Of a stretch of DNA of 64,000 nucleotides, positions 8,569 through 17,190 are shown one piece after another. The notes under the pieces were generated by a model. The model was given only the letters and a program-made list of their open reading frames with translations. It was not told where the DNA came from and did not search any database. Source of the DNA: Aromatoleum toluclasticum ATCC 700605 (GTDB taxonomy: Bacteria > Pseudomonadota > Gammaproteobacteria > Burkholderiales > Rhodocyclaceae); the NCBI RefSeq assembly GCF_000378245.1, contig NZ_KB899502.1, positions 106,843-170,842 of the forward strand, given 5' to 3'. Positions within the stretch are counted from its first letter, which is position 1. Each line of letters begins with the position of its first letter. Position numbers and translations under genes: made by a program.

Positions 8569-9620
8569 ACGCCGCCGCGACGCGCTGGCATGCGCTCAAA
8601 GTCGCATCCGTCGTCGCCGAGACGCACGATTCGAAGTCCTTCGAGTTCGACATCCCGGCGGACTTCGCGGACAGCTTCACGTACCGCCCCGGTCAGTTCC
8701 TGACCCTGCGGGTGCCGGTCCTCGGTCGCCATCTGCCGCGCTGCTACTCGATGTCGAGCGCGCCCACGCTCGATTCGAAGCCGCGCGTCACCGTAAAGCG
8801 CGTGGCCCAGGGCCGCGCATCCAACTGGCTGTGCGACCATCTGAAGGCCGGCGACACGCTCGACGTCATGGCGCCAGCCGGGGTATTCACGCCGCGCGCG
8901 CTGCAAACGGACTTCATCCTGTTCGCGGGCGGCAGCGGCATCACGCCCGTGTTCTCCATCCTGCGCTCGGCGCTGGCGCACGGGCAGGGACGGATCGCTC
9001 TGATCTACGCGAACCGCGATGAGCGGTCGGTAATCTTTCGCGAGGCTCTCAAGGAAGTCGCCGCCGCGCATCCGTCGCGTCTGCAGGTGATCCACTGGCT
9101 GGATTCGGTTCAGGGCGTGCCTTCGGTGGCGCAGCTCGGCGAGCTCGCGCGCCCCTGGCGGGGCGCGCAGGCTTTCATCTGTGGGCCGTCCGCCTTCATG
9201 GACGCGAGCGTCGCCGCACTCGAGTCCATCGGGATGCCGGGCGACGCGGTGCATGTCGAACGCTTCGTATCGCTGCCCGACGAGGAGGACGTGGCCGCGG
9301 TGAGTGCCGCTGCGGCGGCGGTGGCGCCGACGGCGGCGGTCGAGCAGGCCGAGCTCGAGGTCTCCCTCGATGGGGAACGTCATACCATCGCCTGCGGCGG
9401 CAGCGAGACCCTGCTCGAGGCGATGTTGCGCGCCGGGATCAACGCGCCTCACTCCTGCCAGGCCGGCATGTGTGCGTCCTGCATGTGTCAGGTGGAGGAG
9501 GGCAGCGTCCATCTGCGCCACAACGAAGCCCTCGACCAGAAGGATCTGGACCGCGCCTGGACGCTCTCCTGCCAGGCCGTCCCGACCTCGGGGCGCCTGC
9601 GCGTCCGCTTCCCCGGCTGA
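8565..9620 (+). CDS. Ferredoxin-NAD(P)H reductase with C-terminal [2Fe-2S] domain (KshB/PaaE type)
   Basis: 351 aa in the order FAD-binding domain (RCYSMSSAP), NAD(P)H-binding domain (GGSGITPVFSIL) and plant-type ferredoxin domain. The ferredoxin cysteines are in CQAGMCASCMC plus a later LSCQA. This is the arrangement of oxygenase reductases such as KshB, PaaE and HmpX-like proteins, which pass electrons from NAD(P)H to a Rieske oxygenase. It is the best electron donor candidate for the oxygenase at 3207. Coupled by ATGA to the upstream SDR. Confidence 0.93.
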   Translation: MNAAATRWHALKVASVVAETHDSKSFEFDIPADFADSFTYRPGQFLTLRVPVLGRHLPRCYSMSSAPTLDSKPRVTVKRVAQGRASNWLCDHLKAGDTLDVMAPAGVFTPRALQTDFILFAGGSGITPVFSILRSALAHGQGRIALIYANRDERSVIFREALKEVAAAHPSRLQVIHWLDSVQGVPSVAQLGELARPWRGAQAFICGPSAFMDASVAALESIGMPGDAVHVERFVSLPDEEDVAAVSAAAAAVAPTAAVEQAELEVSLDGERHTIACGGSETLLEAMLRAGINAPHSCQAGMCASCMCQVEEGSVHLRHNEALDQKDLDRAWTLSCQAVPTSGRLRVRFPG

Positions 9621-9663
9621 TCCGGCCCGCGCAGCGCGCGGCCGCTCCCGCACCTTCGTTCCG

Positions 9664-9683
9664 ATTAGTCCTGTTGGGGGATG
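9664..9683. promoter_or_regulatory. Palindromic operator candidate, site 5
   Basis: ATTAGTCC-TGTT-GGGGGATG, a weaker member of the family (11 of 16 consensus positions) in the gap upstream of etfB, centred about 107 bp before its GTG start. Confidence 0.3.
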
Positions 9684-9780
9684 TCTCCCTCTGCCGCGCC
9701 CGCGATGATTGGCTCAGGGGCTGGCCCGCCCTTGGCTGTCGGCCGGCGCAAACAAGTCACGTTCCGAGTGGGAGAAGCAA

Positions 9781-10530
9781 GTGAAGATTCTGGTCCCCGT
9801 GAAGCGGGTGGTCGATTACAACGTCAAGGTGCGGGTCAAGTCGGACCGCAGCGGGGTGGAACTCTCCGGCGTCAAGATGGCGATCAACCCCTTCGATGAG
9901 ATCTCCGTCGAAGAGGCGGTCCGCCTCAAGGAGGCCGGCATTGCGACCGAGGTGATCGCGGTGAGCTGCGGCGGCGCCGCGAGCCAGGAAACGCTGCGCA
10001 CGGCACTTGCGATGGGCGCGGACCGGGCGATCCTGGTGGAGAGCGATGCCGAACTGCAACCGCTCGCCGTCGGCAAGCTGCTGAAGGCCGTGGCGGAACG
10101 CGAACAGCCGCAGCTGGTGATCTGCGGCAAGCAGGCCATCGACGACGACGCCAACCAGACGGGACAGATCCTGGCGGCGCTGATGGGCTGGGCCCAGGCG
10201 ACCTTCGCTTCGAAGGTCGTCGTCGAGGGCGAGACCCTGCGCGTGACGCGCGAAGTCGACGGCGGCCTCGAGACGATCGAGGTGAAGCTGCCGGCGGTGG
10301 TGACGTCGGACCTGCGGCTCAACGAACCGCGCTACGCGACGCTCCCCAACATCATGAAGGCGAAGAAGAAGCCGCTGGATGTCATTCCGGCGGCCGATCT
10401 GGGCGTCGATGTCGCCCCGCGCCTGCGGCACACGCAGTATTCCGAGCCGCCCACGCGGAAGGCTGGGATCAAGGTCGCCGACGTCGCCGACCTGATCGCA
10501 AAGCTCAAGAACGATGCCAAAGTGATTTGA
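9781..10530 (+). CDS. etfB: Electron transfer flavoprotein beta subunit
   Basis: 249 aa, normal length for EtfB. It starts at GTG ([14 protein letters not shown]) after GGGAG. It has the AMP-binding region [15 protein letters not shown] and the recognition-loop segment [16 protein letters not shown], which docks to dehydrogenases. With EtfA it collects electrons from acyl-CoA dehydrogenases and hands them to ETF-QO (13901). Followed after 13 bp by etfA. This copy is of the canonical type, unlike the second EtfB at 56821. Confidence 0.96.
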   Translation: MKILVPVKRVVDYNVKVRVKSDRSGVELSGVKMAINPFDEISVEEAVRLKEAGIATEVIAVSCGGAASQETLRTALAMGADRAILVESDAELQPLAVGKLLKAVAEREQPQLVICGKQAIDDDANQTGQILAALMGWAQATFASKVVVEGETLRVTREVDGGLETIEVKLPAVVTSDLRLNEPRYATLPNIMKAKKKPLDVIPAADLGVDVAPRLRHTQYSEPPTRKAGIKVADVADLIAKLKNDAKVI

Positions 10531-10543
10531 GGAGTTCCGGGAA

Positions 10544-11491
10544 ATGAAGGTTCTGGTCATTGCCGAACATGACAATACGAAAATTGCCGGCGCGACACTC
10601 AATGTCGTCGGCGCCGCACAGCAATTCGGAGCGGAGGTGCAGGTGCTGGTCGCAGGCTTCGACAGCGCTGCGGCCGCGACCGAAGCTGCGGCGCTGGCCG
10701 GCGTCGCCCAGGTCGTCAGCGTGGATGCGCCGCATTACCGCGACCAGCCGGTCGAGAACGTGGCGGTGCTCGTGGCGCGACTCGTGCGCACCGAGGGCTT
10801 CACGGCGGTACTTGCCGGCGGCACGAGCTTCGGCAAGAATCTCGCGCCGCGCATCGCCGCTTTGCTCGACGTGGCGCCGGTTTCCGATGTCGTGTCGATC
10901 GCGGGCGTTGGACGGTACGTGCGTCCGATCTATGCTGGTAACGTGATGGTGTCGGTGGAGTCGGACGAGCCGGTGCAGGTGCTCACCGTGCGCACGACGG
11001 CATTTGCCGCCGTTGAAGCCGGCGGGGCCGCGCCGGTGCGGGATGCGGCGGCAGGCGAGGATCTGGCGGTGTCGCGTCTCCTCGGACGCGAGATCAGCAA
11101 GTCCGAGCGGCCGGAGCTGGCCGCGGCGCGCATCGTCGTGTCGGGCGGGCGCGGTCTGGGCAGCGGCGACAAGTACCGCGAAGTGCTGGAGCCCCTGGCA
11201 GACCGCCTCGGCGCCGCGCTCGGGGCATCGCGTGCCGCGGTGGATGCAGGTTATGTCCCGAATGACTACCAGGTCGGGCAGACTGGCAAGATCGTGGCGC
11301 CCGATCTGTATGTCGCCGTGGGTATTTCCGGTGCGATCCAGCATCTTGCCGGGATGAAGGACTCGAAGGTCATCGTCGCGATCAACAAGGATCCGGACGC
11401 GCCGATCTTCCAGGTGGCCGACTTCGGATTGGTCGGCGACCTGTTCGAGACGATTCCGCAACTGGTTGAAGGACTGGGCGTGAATCAGTAG
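10544..11491 (+). CDS. etfA: Electron transfer flavoprotein alpha subunit
   Basis: 315 aa with the C-terminal FAD-binding domain: [12 protein letters not shown], then [14 protein letters not shown] and [15 protein letters not shown], which cradle FAD. It forms a heterodimer with EtfB encoded immediately upstream. The pair sits between oxygenase/SDR genes and the LuxR regulator and is likely dedicated to this catabolic cluster. Confidence 0.96.
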   Translation: MKVLVIAEHDNTKIAGATLNVVGAAQQFGAEVQVLVAGFDSAAAATEAAALAGVAQVVSVDAPHYRDQPVENVAVLVARLVRTEGFTAVLAGGTSFGKNLAPRIAALLDVAPVSDVVSIAGVGRYVRPIYAGNVMVSVESDEPVQVLTVRTTAFAAVEAGGAAPVRDAAAGEDLAVSRLLGREISKSERPELAAARIVVSGGRGLGSGDKYREVLEPLADRLGAALGASRAAVDAGYVPNDYQVGQTGKIVAPDLYVAVGISGAIQHLAGMKDSKVIVAINKDPDAPIFQVADFGLVGDLFETIPQLVEGLGVNQ

Positions 11492-11590
11492 TTGATGCGA
11501 TCGCGGCCGGGCACGCAGGTGTCCCGGCAGTTGCGGCAACGATGTGAGATGGCCGGGACGTGGAGGGAACCCCGACGGAGGGAACCCCCG

Positions 11591-12790
11591 ATGGACGAAA
11601 ATCCCGGTGAAGGAGAGATCGTGGAAGCAACCAGGGGGCCCTCGGCCCTGATGCAATCGAATTTCGATCTGGCCGAATATGACCGGATCGTCAGTGTCTT
11701 GTACGACGCGGCGCTCGACACGAAGTCGTGGGCGCCGGCGCTGGAGTATCTGCAGCACGTCTTCGCGGCGAACTACGTGACGCTCATCCTGCGAACGCCG
11801 GAACAGGCGGACACGGGGTTGATGATCGCGGTCGGCGACGTGGAGGGGGGCGGCCGTGTCACGTACATGAGCTATCCCCAGACCACTACCCCGTTCGTCA
11901 ATCAGCCCGCCGACAAGGTTTTCACGGTCGAAGACCTGATGACCGAGAGCGAGTGGAAGCGTTCTTCCTACTATCAGCACTGGTGCGCGAGCCACGGCGT
12001 CTTCCACGTCATGGGCGTCGACATTGCCACCCCGGGTGCGGGTAAGCTGCGGTTCAGAATTACCCGGCCCGAGAACTCACCGAAGTTCTCCGCCGAGGAT
12101 CGCGCCCGCTGCGAGGCCCTGTTGCCGCACCTGCGGCGCGCCCTGCAGATCCACAACCAGCTCGACCGCAGCGAGTCGCTGGGCGCGATGTACGCGCAGG
12201 CGATCAGCCGTCTTTCGGTCGCGACCATCGTGCTCGACGAGAGCGGCAAGGTGCTCGACCAGAACCTGATTGCGAAGGAGATCCTCGCGACCGGCGACGG
12301 GCTCAAGGTCGTCGGAGGGCGGCTCGAAGCGTCATATCCGAGCGACAATCGTGAGCTGCAGCGTTTGGTACGCAACGCCTTCGCGCGTTATGGCACGGGC
12401 AATGTCGCGGTCGCCGAGGCGATGTCGGTAGCACGGCCTTCGGGACTGGTGAGCCTGGGTGTCGTGGTGGAGGTTGTGCCGTCGAGCGAGTGGGCCGAAG
12501 GCAAGGGTCAGCCGGCGGCCGTCGTCTATATCCGTGACGCGGCCGGCAAGTCGCTGGCGAGCAGTACTGTCGCGAAGCAGCTGTTCAACCTCACGCCGGC
12601 GGAAACCGCACTCGCGCTCGAACTCACCAACGGCCTGTCGCTCGAGGAGGCCGCGGAGGCCCTCGGCATCCGTCGCAACACCGCACGCGCCCACCTGCGC
12701 TCGATCTTTTCGAAGACGGGCGTGCGGCGGCAGACGGAGCTCGTGCGCATCATGCTCAACAGCGTCGCGGCGCTCAGCAAGAACGGCTGA
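11591..12790 (+). CDS. LuxR-family transcriptional regulator
   Basis: 399 aa. The C-terminal GerE/LuxR helix-turn-helix reads LTPAETALALELTNGLSLEEAAEALG followed by the recognition helix NTARAHLRSIFSKTG. The N-terminal ~320 residues form an uncharacterised sensor region (PAS-like hints around LDESGKVLDQN). There is no response-regulator receiver domain. It is the only LuxR-type protein in the window, central in the catabolic cluster, and a plausible reader of the palindromic motif repeated upstream of neighbouring operons. The ATG at 11591 follows GGAGGG; upstream in-frame starts lack such a site. Confidence 0.88.
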   Translation: MDENPGEGEIVEATRGPSALMQSNFDLAEYDRIVSVLYDAALDTKSWAPALEYLQHVFAANYVTLILRTPEQADTGLMIAVGDVEGGGRVTYMSYPQTTTPFVNQPADKVFTVEDLMTESEWKRSSYYQHWCASHGVFHVMGVDIATPGAGKLRFRITRPENSPKFSAEDRARCEALLPHLRRALQIHNQLDRSESLGAMYAQAISRLSVATIVLDESGKVLDQNLIAKEILATGDGLKVVGGRLEASYPSDNRELQRLVRNAFARYGTGNVAVAEAMSVARPSGLVSLGVVVEVVPSSEWAEGKGQPAAVVYIRDAAGKSLASSTVAKQLFNLTPAETALALELTNGLSLEEAAEALGIRRNTARAHLRSIFSKTGVRRQTELVRIMLNSVAALSKNG

Positions 12791-12797
12791 ATCCTGC

Positions 12798-12821
12798 GCA
12801 GCGCCGCACGTGCGGCGCTGC
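12798..12821 (+). terminator. Palindromic hairpin after the LuxR gene
   Basis: GCAGCGCCGCAC is followed directly by its exact reverse complement (12-bp arms), 7 bp after the regulator stop. No T tract is visible, so it may terminate or protect the 3' end of the mRNA. Confidence 0.45.
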
Positions 12822-12951
12822 CCTTCGCGGACGCCGGTCGCCCCACGCTGGGGCCCCGCGACTCTATCGCTCGTCCGCGCAGGTCGCCTAGCGGAATGCC
12901 CACTGCATTCACTGCAGCCACGCGTCCAGCGAGACGCGGAAAATCGCTGGG

Positions 12952-12971
12952 CATGATCTATATGGACGATG
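12952..12971. promoter_or_regulatory. Palindromic operator candidate, site 6
   Basis: CATGATCT-ATAT-GGACGATG: perfect right half. Centred about 67 bp upstream of the SDR start at 13029. Confidence 0.5.
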
Positions 12972-13028
12972 CGGCACTGCCGCAAGTGCCGGAAAATCTC
13001 TAACAACACAATTGGTTGAGAGGAATCC

Positions 13029-13883
13029 ATGCACAAGGTCGCATTCGTGACGGGGGCGAGCCGCGGAATCGGACGCGAAACGGCGATCGCCTTCGCCCGC
13101 GCCGGTTTCGATGTCGCAATCAGTGCACGCACCATGGAAGAGGGCGAAACGCACGAGCACGCCCTGCAAACGGCGGACGGCAGCCCCTTGCCGGGAAGCC
13201 TTGCAGAGACTGCTGCCGCCATCCGCCATCTGGGTAGGAGGGCGCTTGCGATCCGCATGGATCTGCTGAACGACGCGTCGGTGCAGGCCGCCGGCGAAGC
13301 CGTGGTGCGCGAATTCGGCCGTATCGACGTGCTTGTGAACAATGCCGTGTATCAGGGCAGCGACCTCAACCTTCCGTTCCTCGAACTGGAGCCGGCGACG
13401 CTGCAGCGCGTGTTCCAGGGATACGTGATGGCGCCCTTCCTGCTGACGCGTGCCGTGTTGCCGGCGATGCTGGCGCAGGGCGAGGGCATCGTGATCAACA
13501 TCACCTCGGGCGCCGGCGAAAGCGATCCTCCCGTTGCTGCGGGACGGGGCGGCTGGGGCTACGCATACGGCGCGGGCAAGGCCGCGGTATCGCGCCTGTC
13601 GGGGATCGTGTCAGTCGAATTGGGCGAACGGGGAATCCGTGCCTTCACGGTCAATCCGGGCGTCGTGACGACCGACGCGCTGAAAGTCACGATCGGCGAG
13701 AAAGGCGTCATCGCGCTGCGCAACGGATCGGCGCCGCCGGAAGTCCCCGCCGCCGTGCTGCTATGGCTCGCGACCGCGCCCGAGGCGGCGCGATTCCAGA
13801 AACGCACGATCAACGCGCAGCCCTTCGCGCTCGAACACGGCATCGTGCCCGACTGGCGCCCCGCCGGCACGACCGCGTCCTGA
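13029..13883 (+). CDS. Short-chain dehydrogenase/reductase
   Basis: 284 aa. TGASRGIG is the cofactor motif, NNAVYQG replaces the usual NNAG, and YGAGK is the catalytic Tyr-Lys pair. A roughly 15-residue insertion rich in acidic residues follows the second strand (EEGETHEHALQTADG). It is followed after 17 bp by ETF-QO and is probably co-transcribed with it. Role: oxidoreduction of a hydroxy or oxo intermediate; substrate not deducible. Confidence 0.9.
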   Translation: MHKVAFVTGASRGIGRETAIAFARAGFDVAISARTMEEGETHEHALQTADGSPLPGSLAETAAAIRHLGRRALAIRMDLLNDASVQAAGEAVVREFGRIDVLVNNAVYQGSDLNLPFLELEPATLQRVFQGYVMAPFLLTRAVLPAMLAQGEGIVINITSGAGESDPPVAAGRGGWGYAYGAGKAAVSRLSGIVSVELGERGIRAFTVNPGVVTTDALKVTIGEKGVIALRNGSAPPEVPAAVLLWLATAPEAARFQKRTINAQPFALEHGIVPDWRPAGTTAS

Positions 13884-13900
13884 GCGGAGTCACGCAAATC

Positions 13901-15550
13901 ATGAGTCACGAACGCGAATCGATGGAATTCGACGTCCTGATCGTCGGCGGCGGCCCTGCGGGCCTCGCTGCGGCGATCAGGCTGAAGCAGTTGGCCAACG
14001 AGAAGGGCACCGAACTGGCGGTGTGCCTGATCGAGAAGGCGGCCGAGATCGGCGCGCACATCCTCTCCGGTGCAGTGATGGATCCGCGCGCGCTGAACGA
14101 ACTGATTCCCGATTGGAAGGAACAGGGCGCGCCGGTGACCACCGAAGTCACCGAAGACCGCGTGATCTTCCTCAACGAGACGGGTGGCCGCAAGGTGCCC
14201 ACCGGCCTGCTGCCGGACTGTTTCCTGAACCACGGCAACTACATCGTGCGCCTGGGCAACGTCGCCAAGTGGCTCGGCGAACAGGCCGAAGCGCTGGGCG
14301 TCGAGGTCTATCCGGGTTTCGCCGGCGCCGAGATCCTGTATGACGAGACGGGCGCCGTGAAGGGCGTGGCCACCGGCGACATGGGCGTCACGCGCGAAGG
14401 CGAGCAAGGCCCCGCCTACCAGCCGGGCATGGAGCTGCACGCCAAATACACGCTCTTCGCCGAAGGCTGTCGCGGCCACCTCGGCAAGCAGCTCGAAGAG
14501 AAGTTCAACCTCAGCAACGGCGTCGATCCTCAGACCTACGGCATCGGCCTGAAGGAACTGTGGGAAGTGCCCGCCGAACGTCATGAGCCGGGCGTGGTCG
14601 TGCACACCACCGGCTGGCCCCTGCCCGCCGACACTTACGGCGGCGGTTTCGTCTATCACCTCGAGGACAATCTGGTTGCGATCGGCTACGTGGTCGGCCT
14701 CAACTACACCAACCCGCATCTGTCGCCGTTCGAGGAATTCCAGCGCTACAAGACGCATCCGGAAATCCGCAAGTATCTCGAAGGCGGCAAGCGCCTGGCG
14801 TACGGTGCACGCGCGATCGCCGCGGGCGGCCTGCAGAGCCAGCCGAAGCTGGTGTTTCCGGGCGGCGCGCTGATCGGCGACGACGCGGGCTTCCTCAACG
14901 CCGCGCGCATCAAGGGCAGCCACGCCGCGATCAAGAGTGGCGCGCTCGCCGCCGAGGCCGCCTTCGAGGCGGTTACTGCCGAGCGCCAGCGTGACGAACT
15001 CACGGCCTTCCCCGAAGCGTTCAAGAGTAGCTGGTTGTTTGACGAGCTGCACAAGACGCGCAACTTCAAGCCCTACATGAAGAAGGGCCTGTGGATGGGC
15101 TCGCTGCTCTTCGGCTTCGACCAGAAGGTGCTCAAAGGCAAGGCGCCGTGGACGCTGCACAACAGCGCGGACCACGACAAGCTCAAGCTCGCGTCCGAGT
15201 GCCCGAAGATCGACTACCCGAAGCCCGATGGCGTACTGACCTTCGACCGCCTCTCCTCGGTGTTCCTGTCGAACACCAATCACGAGGAAGACCAGCCCTG
15301 CCACCTGCAGCTGAAGGATGCCTCGGTGCCGATCGCGGTGAACCTCGCGAAGTACGACGCCCCCGAGCAGCGCTACTGCCCGGCCGGCGTGTACGAGATC
15401 GTGAGGGACGACTCCGGATCGAACCCCCGCCTGCAGATCAACGCGCAGAACTGCGTGCACTGCAAGACCTGCGACATCAAGGACCCGACGCAGAACATCA
15501 ACTGGGTCGTGCCGCAGGGCGGCGAAGGGCCCATCTACCAGGGCATGTAA
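13901..15550 (+). CDS. Electron transfer flavoprotein:ubiquinone oxidoreductase
   Basis: 549 aa, full length for ETF-QO. FAD motif GGGPAG near residue 16, a ubiquinone-binding/membrane region in the middle (PLPADTYGGGFVYHLEDN), and C-terminal [4Fe-4S] cysteines in YCPAGVYE and CVHCKTCDIKDPTQN. It moves electrons from reduced ETF into the quinone pool. Together with etfBA it completes the electron path for the acyl-CoA dehydrogenase-type enzymes in this window. The encoded protein is inner-membrane associated. Confidence 0.96.
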   Translation: MSHERESMEFDVLIVGGGPAGLAAAIRLKQLANEKGTELAVCLIEKAAEIGAHILSGAVMDPRALNELIPDWKEQGAPVTTEVTEDRVIFLNETGGRKVPTGLLPDCFLNHGNYIVRLGNVAKWLGEQAEALGVEVYPGFAGAEILYDETGAVKGVATGDMGVTREGEQGPAYQPGMELHAKYTLFAEGCRGHLGKQLEEKFNLSNGVDPQTYGIGLKELWEVPAERHEPGVVVHTTGWPLPADTYGGGFVYHLEDNLVAIGYVVGLNYTNPHLSPFEEFQRYKTHPEIRKYLEGGKRLAYGARAIAAGGLQSQPKLVFPGGALIGDDAGFLNAARIKGSHAAIKSGALAAEAAFEAVTAERQRDELTAFPEAFKSSWLFDELHKTRNFKPYMKKGLWMGSLLFGFDQKVLKGKAPWTLHNSADHDKLKLASECPKIDYPKPDGVLTFDRLSSVFLSNTNHEEDQPCHLQLKDASVPIAVNLAKYDAPEQRYCPAGVYEIVRDDSGSNPRLQINAQNCVHCKTCDIKDPTQNINWVVPQGGEGPIYQGM

Positions 15551-15717
15551 TCCAACCGTTTTCCCGGCGGTGTCGCACCAAACGCTTTTGGGTCTTTCGA
15601 CGCTCTCCTCCTCTCCCTCTTGCGTGACACCACCGTTTTTTACACCGCGCGGCGCCGGCCGGCTGGTTCAGCCCGACCGGCGCCCGCAGCAGGCAGGCGC
15701 CCGGCCCCGGCCCCGGC

Positions 15718-16857
15718 TCAGCGCGGAGCAGCCAGAACCTGCTCGGCGAAGTGCTCGTCGATCTGTGCGCCCTTCGCGAGGAGCTGGCGGTACTTCACGA
15801 AATCGACCGTGTCCTTGCCCGTGATCTTGCGCGACTCGAAGGCATTGAATCCCAGCCAGGCCTCGTTGTTCATGTTCGCGGCGAGCCAATGGCGCTGCGC
15901 GGCCTTCTGCTGATCCCAGAAGAACTTCTTCTTGCCGCGGATCGCGTCGATCGAGTTCATCAGGCAGTTGGGGAAGAGGTTCGTGAAGCGCCAGATCAGT
16001 GCGTTCACTTCCTTGTCGAGTAGTTCGAAGTCCACTTCGCATTGCGCGATCAGGGCTTCGGCCTCCTCGGCAGCGGCCCCCTGGACCATTTCGCCGTACA
16101 CGATCTGTCCCAGCTCGGACCAGGTATCGGTGCGCACCTTGGGATTGGGGATCCACTCGCCGTTCTTCTTCAGCACCGGCAGGACCTTCGAGATCATGCC
16201 CTTGTACTTCATCTTGTACGCGCTCCACAGCTCGCACGAGACGCAGTTGTAGATCGCGTCTTCCATCGACAGGAACCACGGCAGGAAGTCAGTCGAGCCG
16301 CCCACCGGCGCGCTCCCGTGCTTCGGACCCGCCTGGCCATACACGGCCATGTCCGACGAGATCGTGATGTCGGTGGCCATCCCGATTTCCTGGCCACCCG
16401 CCACGCGCATGCCATTCACGCGGCAGATCACCGGCTTCTTGCAGTTGAGGATGCCGTCGACCATGCCGATGAAGAGATCGATGTAATCGCCGTATTCGGT
16501 CGGGCGCCGCGAATAGTAGGACGCATATTCCGCCGTGTTTCCCCCGCTGCACCATGCCTTCTCGCCCACTGCCGTAAACACCGCCGCAACGACACTGCGG
16601 TCGGACGAGGCCTTCTGGAAGGCTTCGATGACCCCCTTCACCATCTCGGTCGTGTAGGAGTTGTATTGCGCCGGGTTGTTGAGGGTGATCCACGCGGAAT
16701 AGAGGTCGTCTACAGGCTTTCCGGCAGGGTCGAGGACCGGACGCTTCTCGTAGATGACCGATGGCGCGGACGCCCCGAGGTGTTCGTTCTCCATCAGGGC
16801 GTGATTCTTCAGTTCGTTGTCACGTTTCAGAAAGTCCAGGCTCACGTCGGTCTCCAT
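15718..16857 (-). CDS. BamA/Oah-like 6-oxocyclohex-1-ene-1-carbonyl-CoA hydrolase homologue
   Basis: 379 aa crotonase-superfamily protein. It shares the hallmark stretches of the benzoyl-CoA-pathway ring hydrolase: NSYTTEMVKGVIEAF, DRSVVAAVFTAVGEKAWC, the oxyanion-hole region GGNTAEYASYY, RVNGMRVAGGQEIGMA, and GQAGPKHGSAPVGGSTDFLP. BamA/Oah adds water and opens a beta-oxo cyclic CoA ester. The rest of the benzoyl-CoA pathway (reductase, Dch, Had) is not in the window, so this may be a paralogue acting on another cyclic oxo-acyl-CoA. The start at 16857 (METDVSLDF) is chosen by length; an ATG at 16893 is possible, and neither has a strong ribosome site. Confidence 0.85.
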   Translation of the reverse strand: METDVSLDFLKRDNELKNHALMENEHLGASAPSVIYEKRPVLDPAGKPVDDLYSAWITLNNPAQYNSYTTEMVKGVIEAFQKASSDRSVVAAVFTAVGEKAWCSGGNTAEYASYYSRRPTEYGDYIDLFIGMVDGILNCKKPVICRVNGMRVAGGQEIGMATDITISSDMAVYGQAGPKHGSAPVGGSTDFLPWFLSMEDAIYNCVSCELWSAYKMKYKGMISKVLPVLKKNGEWIPNPKVRTDTWSELGQIVYGEMVQGAAAEEAEALIAQCEVDFELLDKEVNALIWRFTNLFPNCLMNSIDAIRGKKKFFWDQQKAAQRHWLAANMNNEAWLGFNAFESRKITGKDTVDFVKYRQLLAKGAQIDEHFAEQVLAAPR

Positions 16858-17190
16858 GTATTGAGTGTGCCGGAAGGATTTCCGGCAACACATTGCAGTG
16901 ATGTCTATCCAATAATCGGATTTCTATCTTTGATCGCGCCTCGACCGTACAGGCACGACTCCGCGCACGAATCACCGATTCCGGTGATGCGGGCACGCGG
17001 GGGATGGGATAGCCGGGGAGGGGAGGGGGCCGCAGCGCCACTGCCGGCGCGCCTTTCCATAGTTCATTTTAGTGATGTCGCGCCAGGGGCGAGGTGCGAG
17101 CATCCCTGTGCCACTGGGTGATTCCAATAACAGGCGACTCGGCCCCCGACGGGGACAACCGAAGTGAGCTCACATCGTGAGGGAGACAGG
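16858..17190. other. Divergent intergenic promoter region with inverted repeats
   Basis: 333 bp between the BamA-like gene and the DUF1302 gene. It contains CCGGAA-GGAT-TTCCGG (16871-16886) and ATCACCG-ATTC-CGGTGAT (16971-16988, 7-bp perfect arms). The 9-mer AGTGATGTC occurs at 16897 and again at 17071. These are candidate regulator sites distinct from the CATCGTCC family. No gene seen. Confidence 0.45.
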
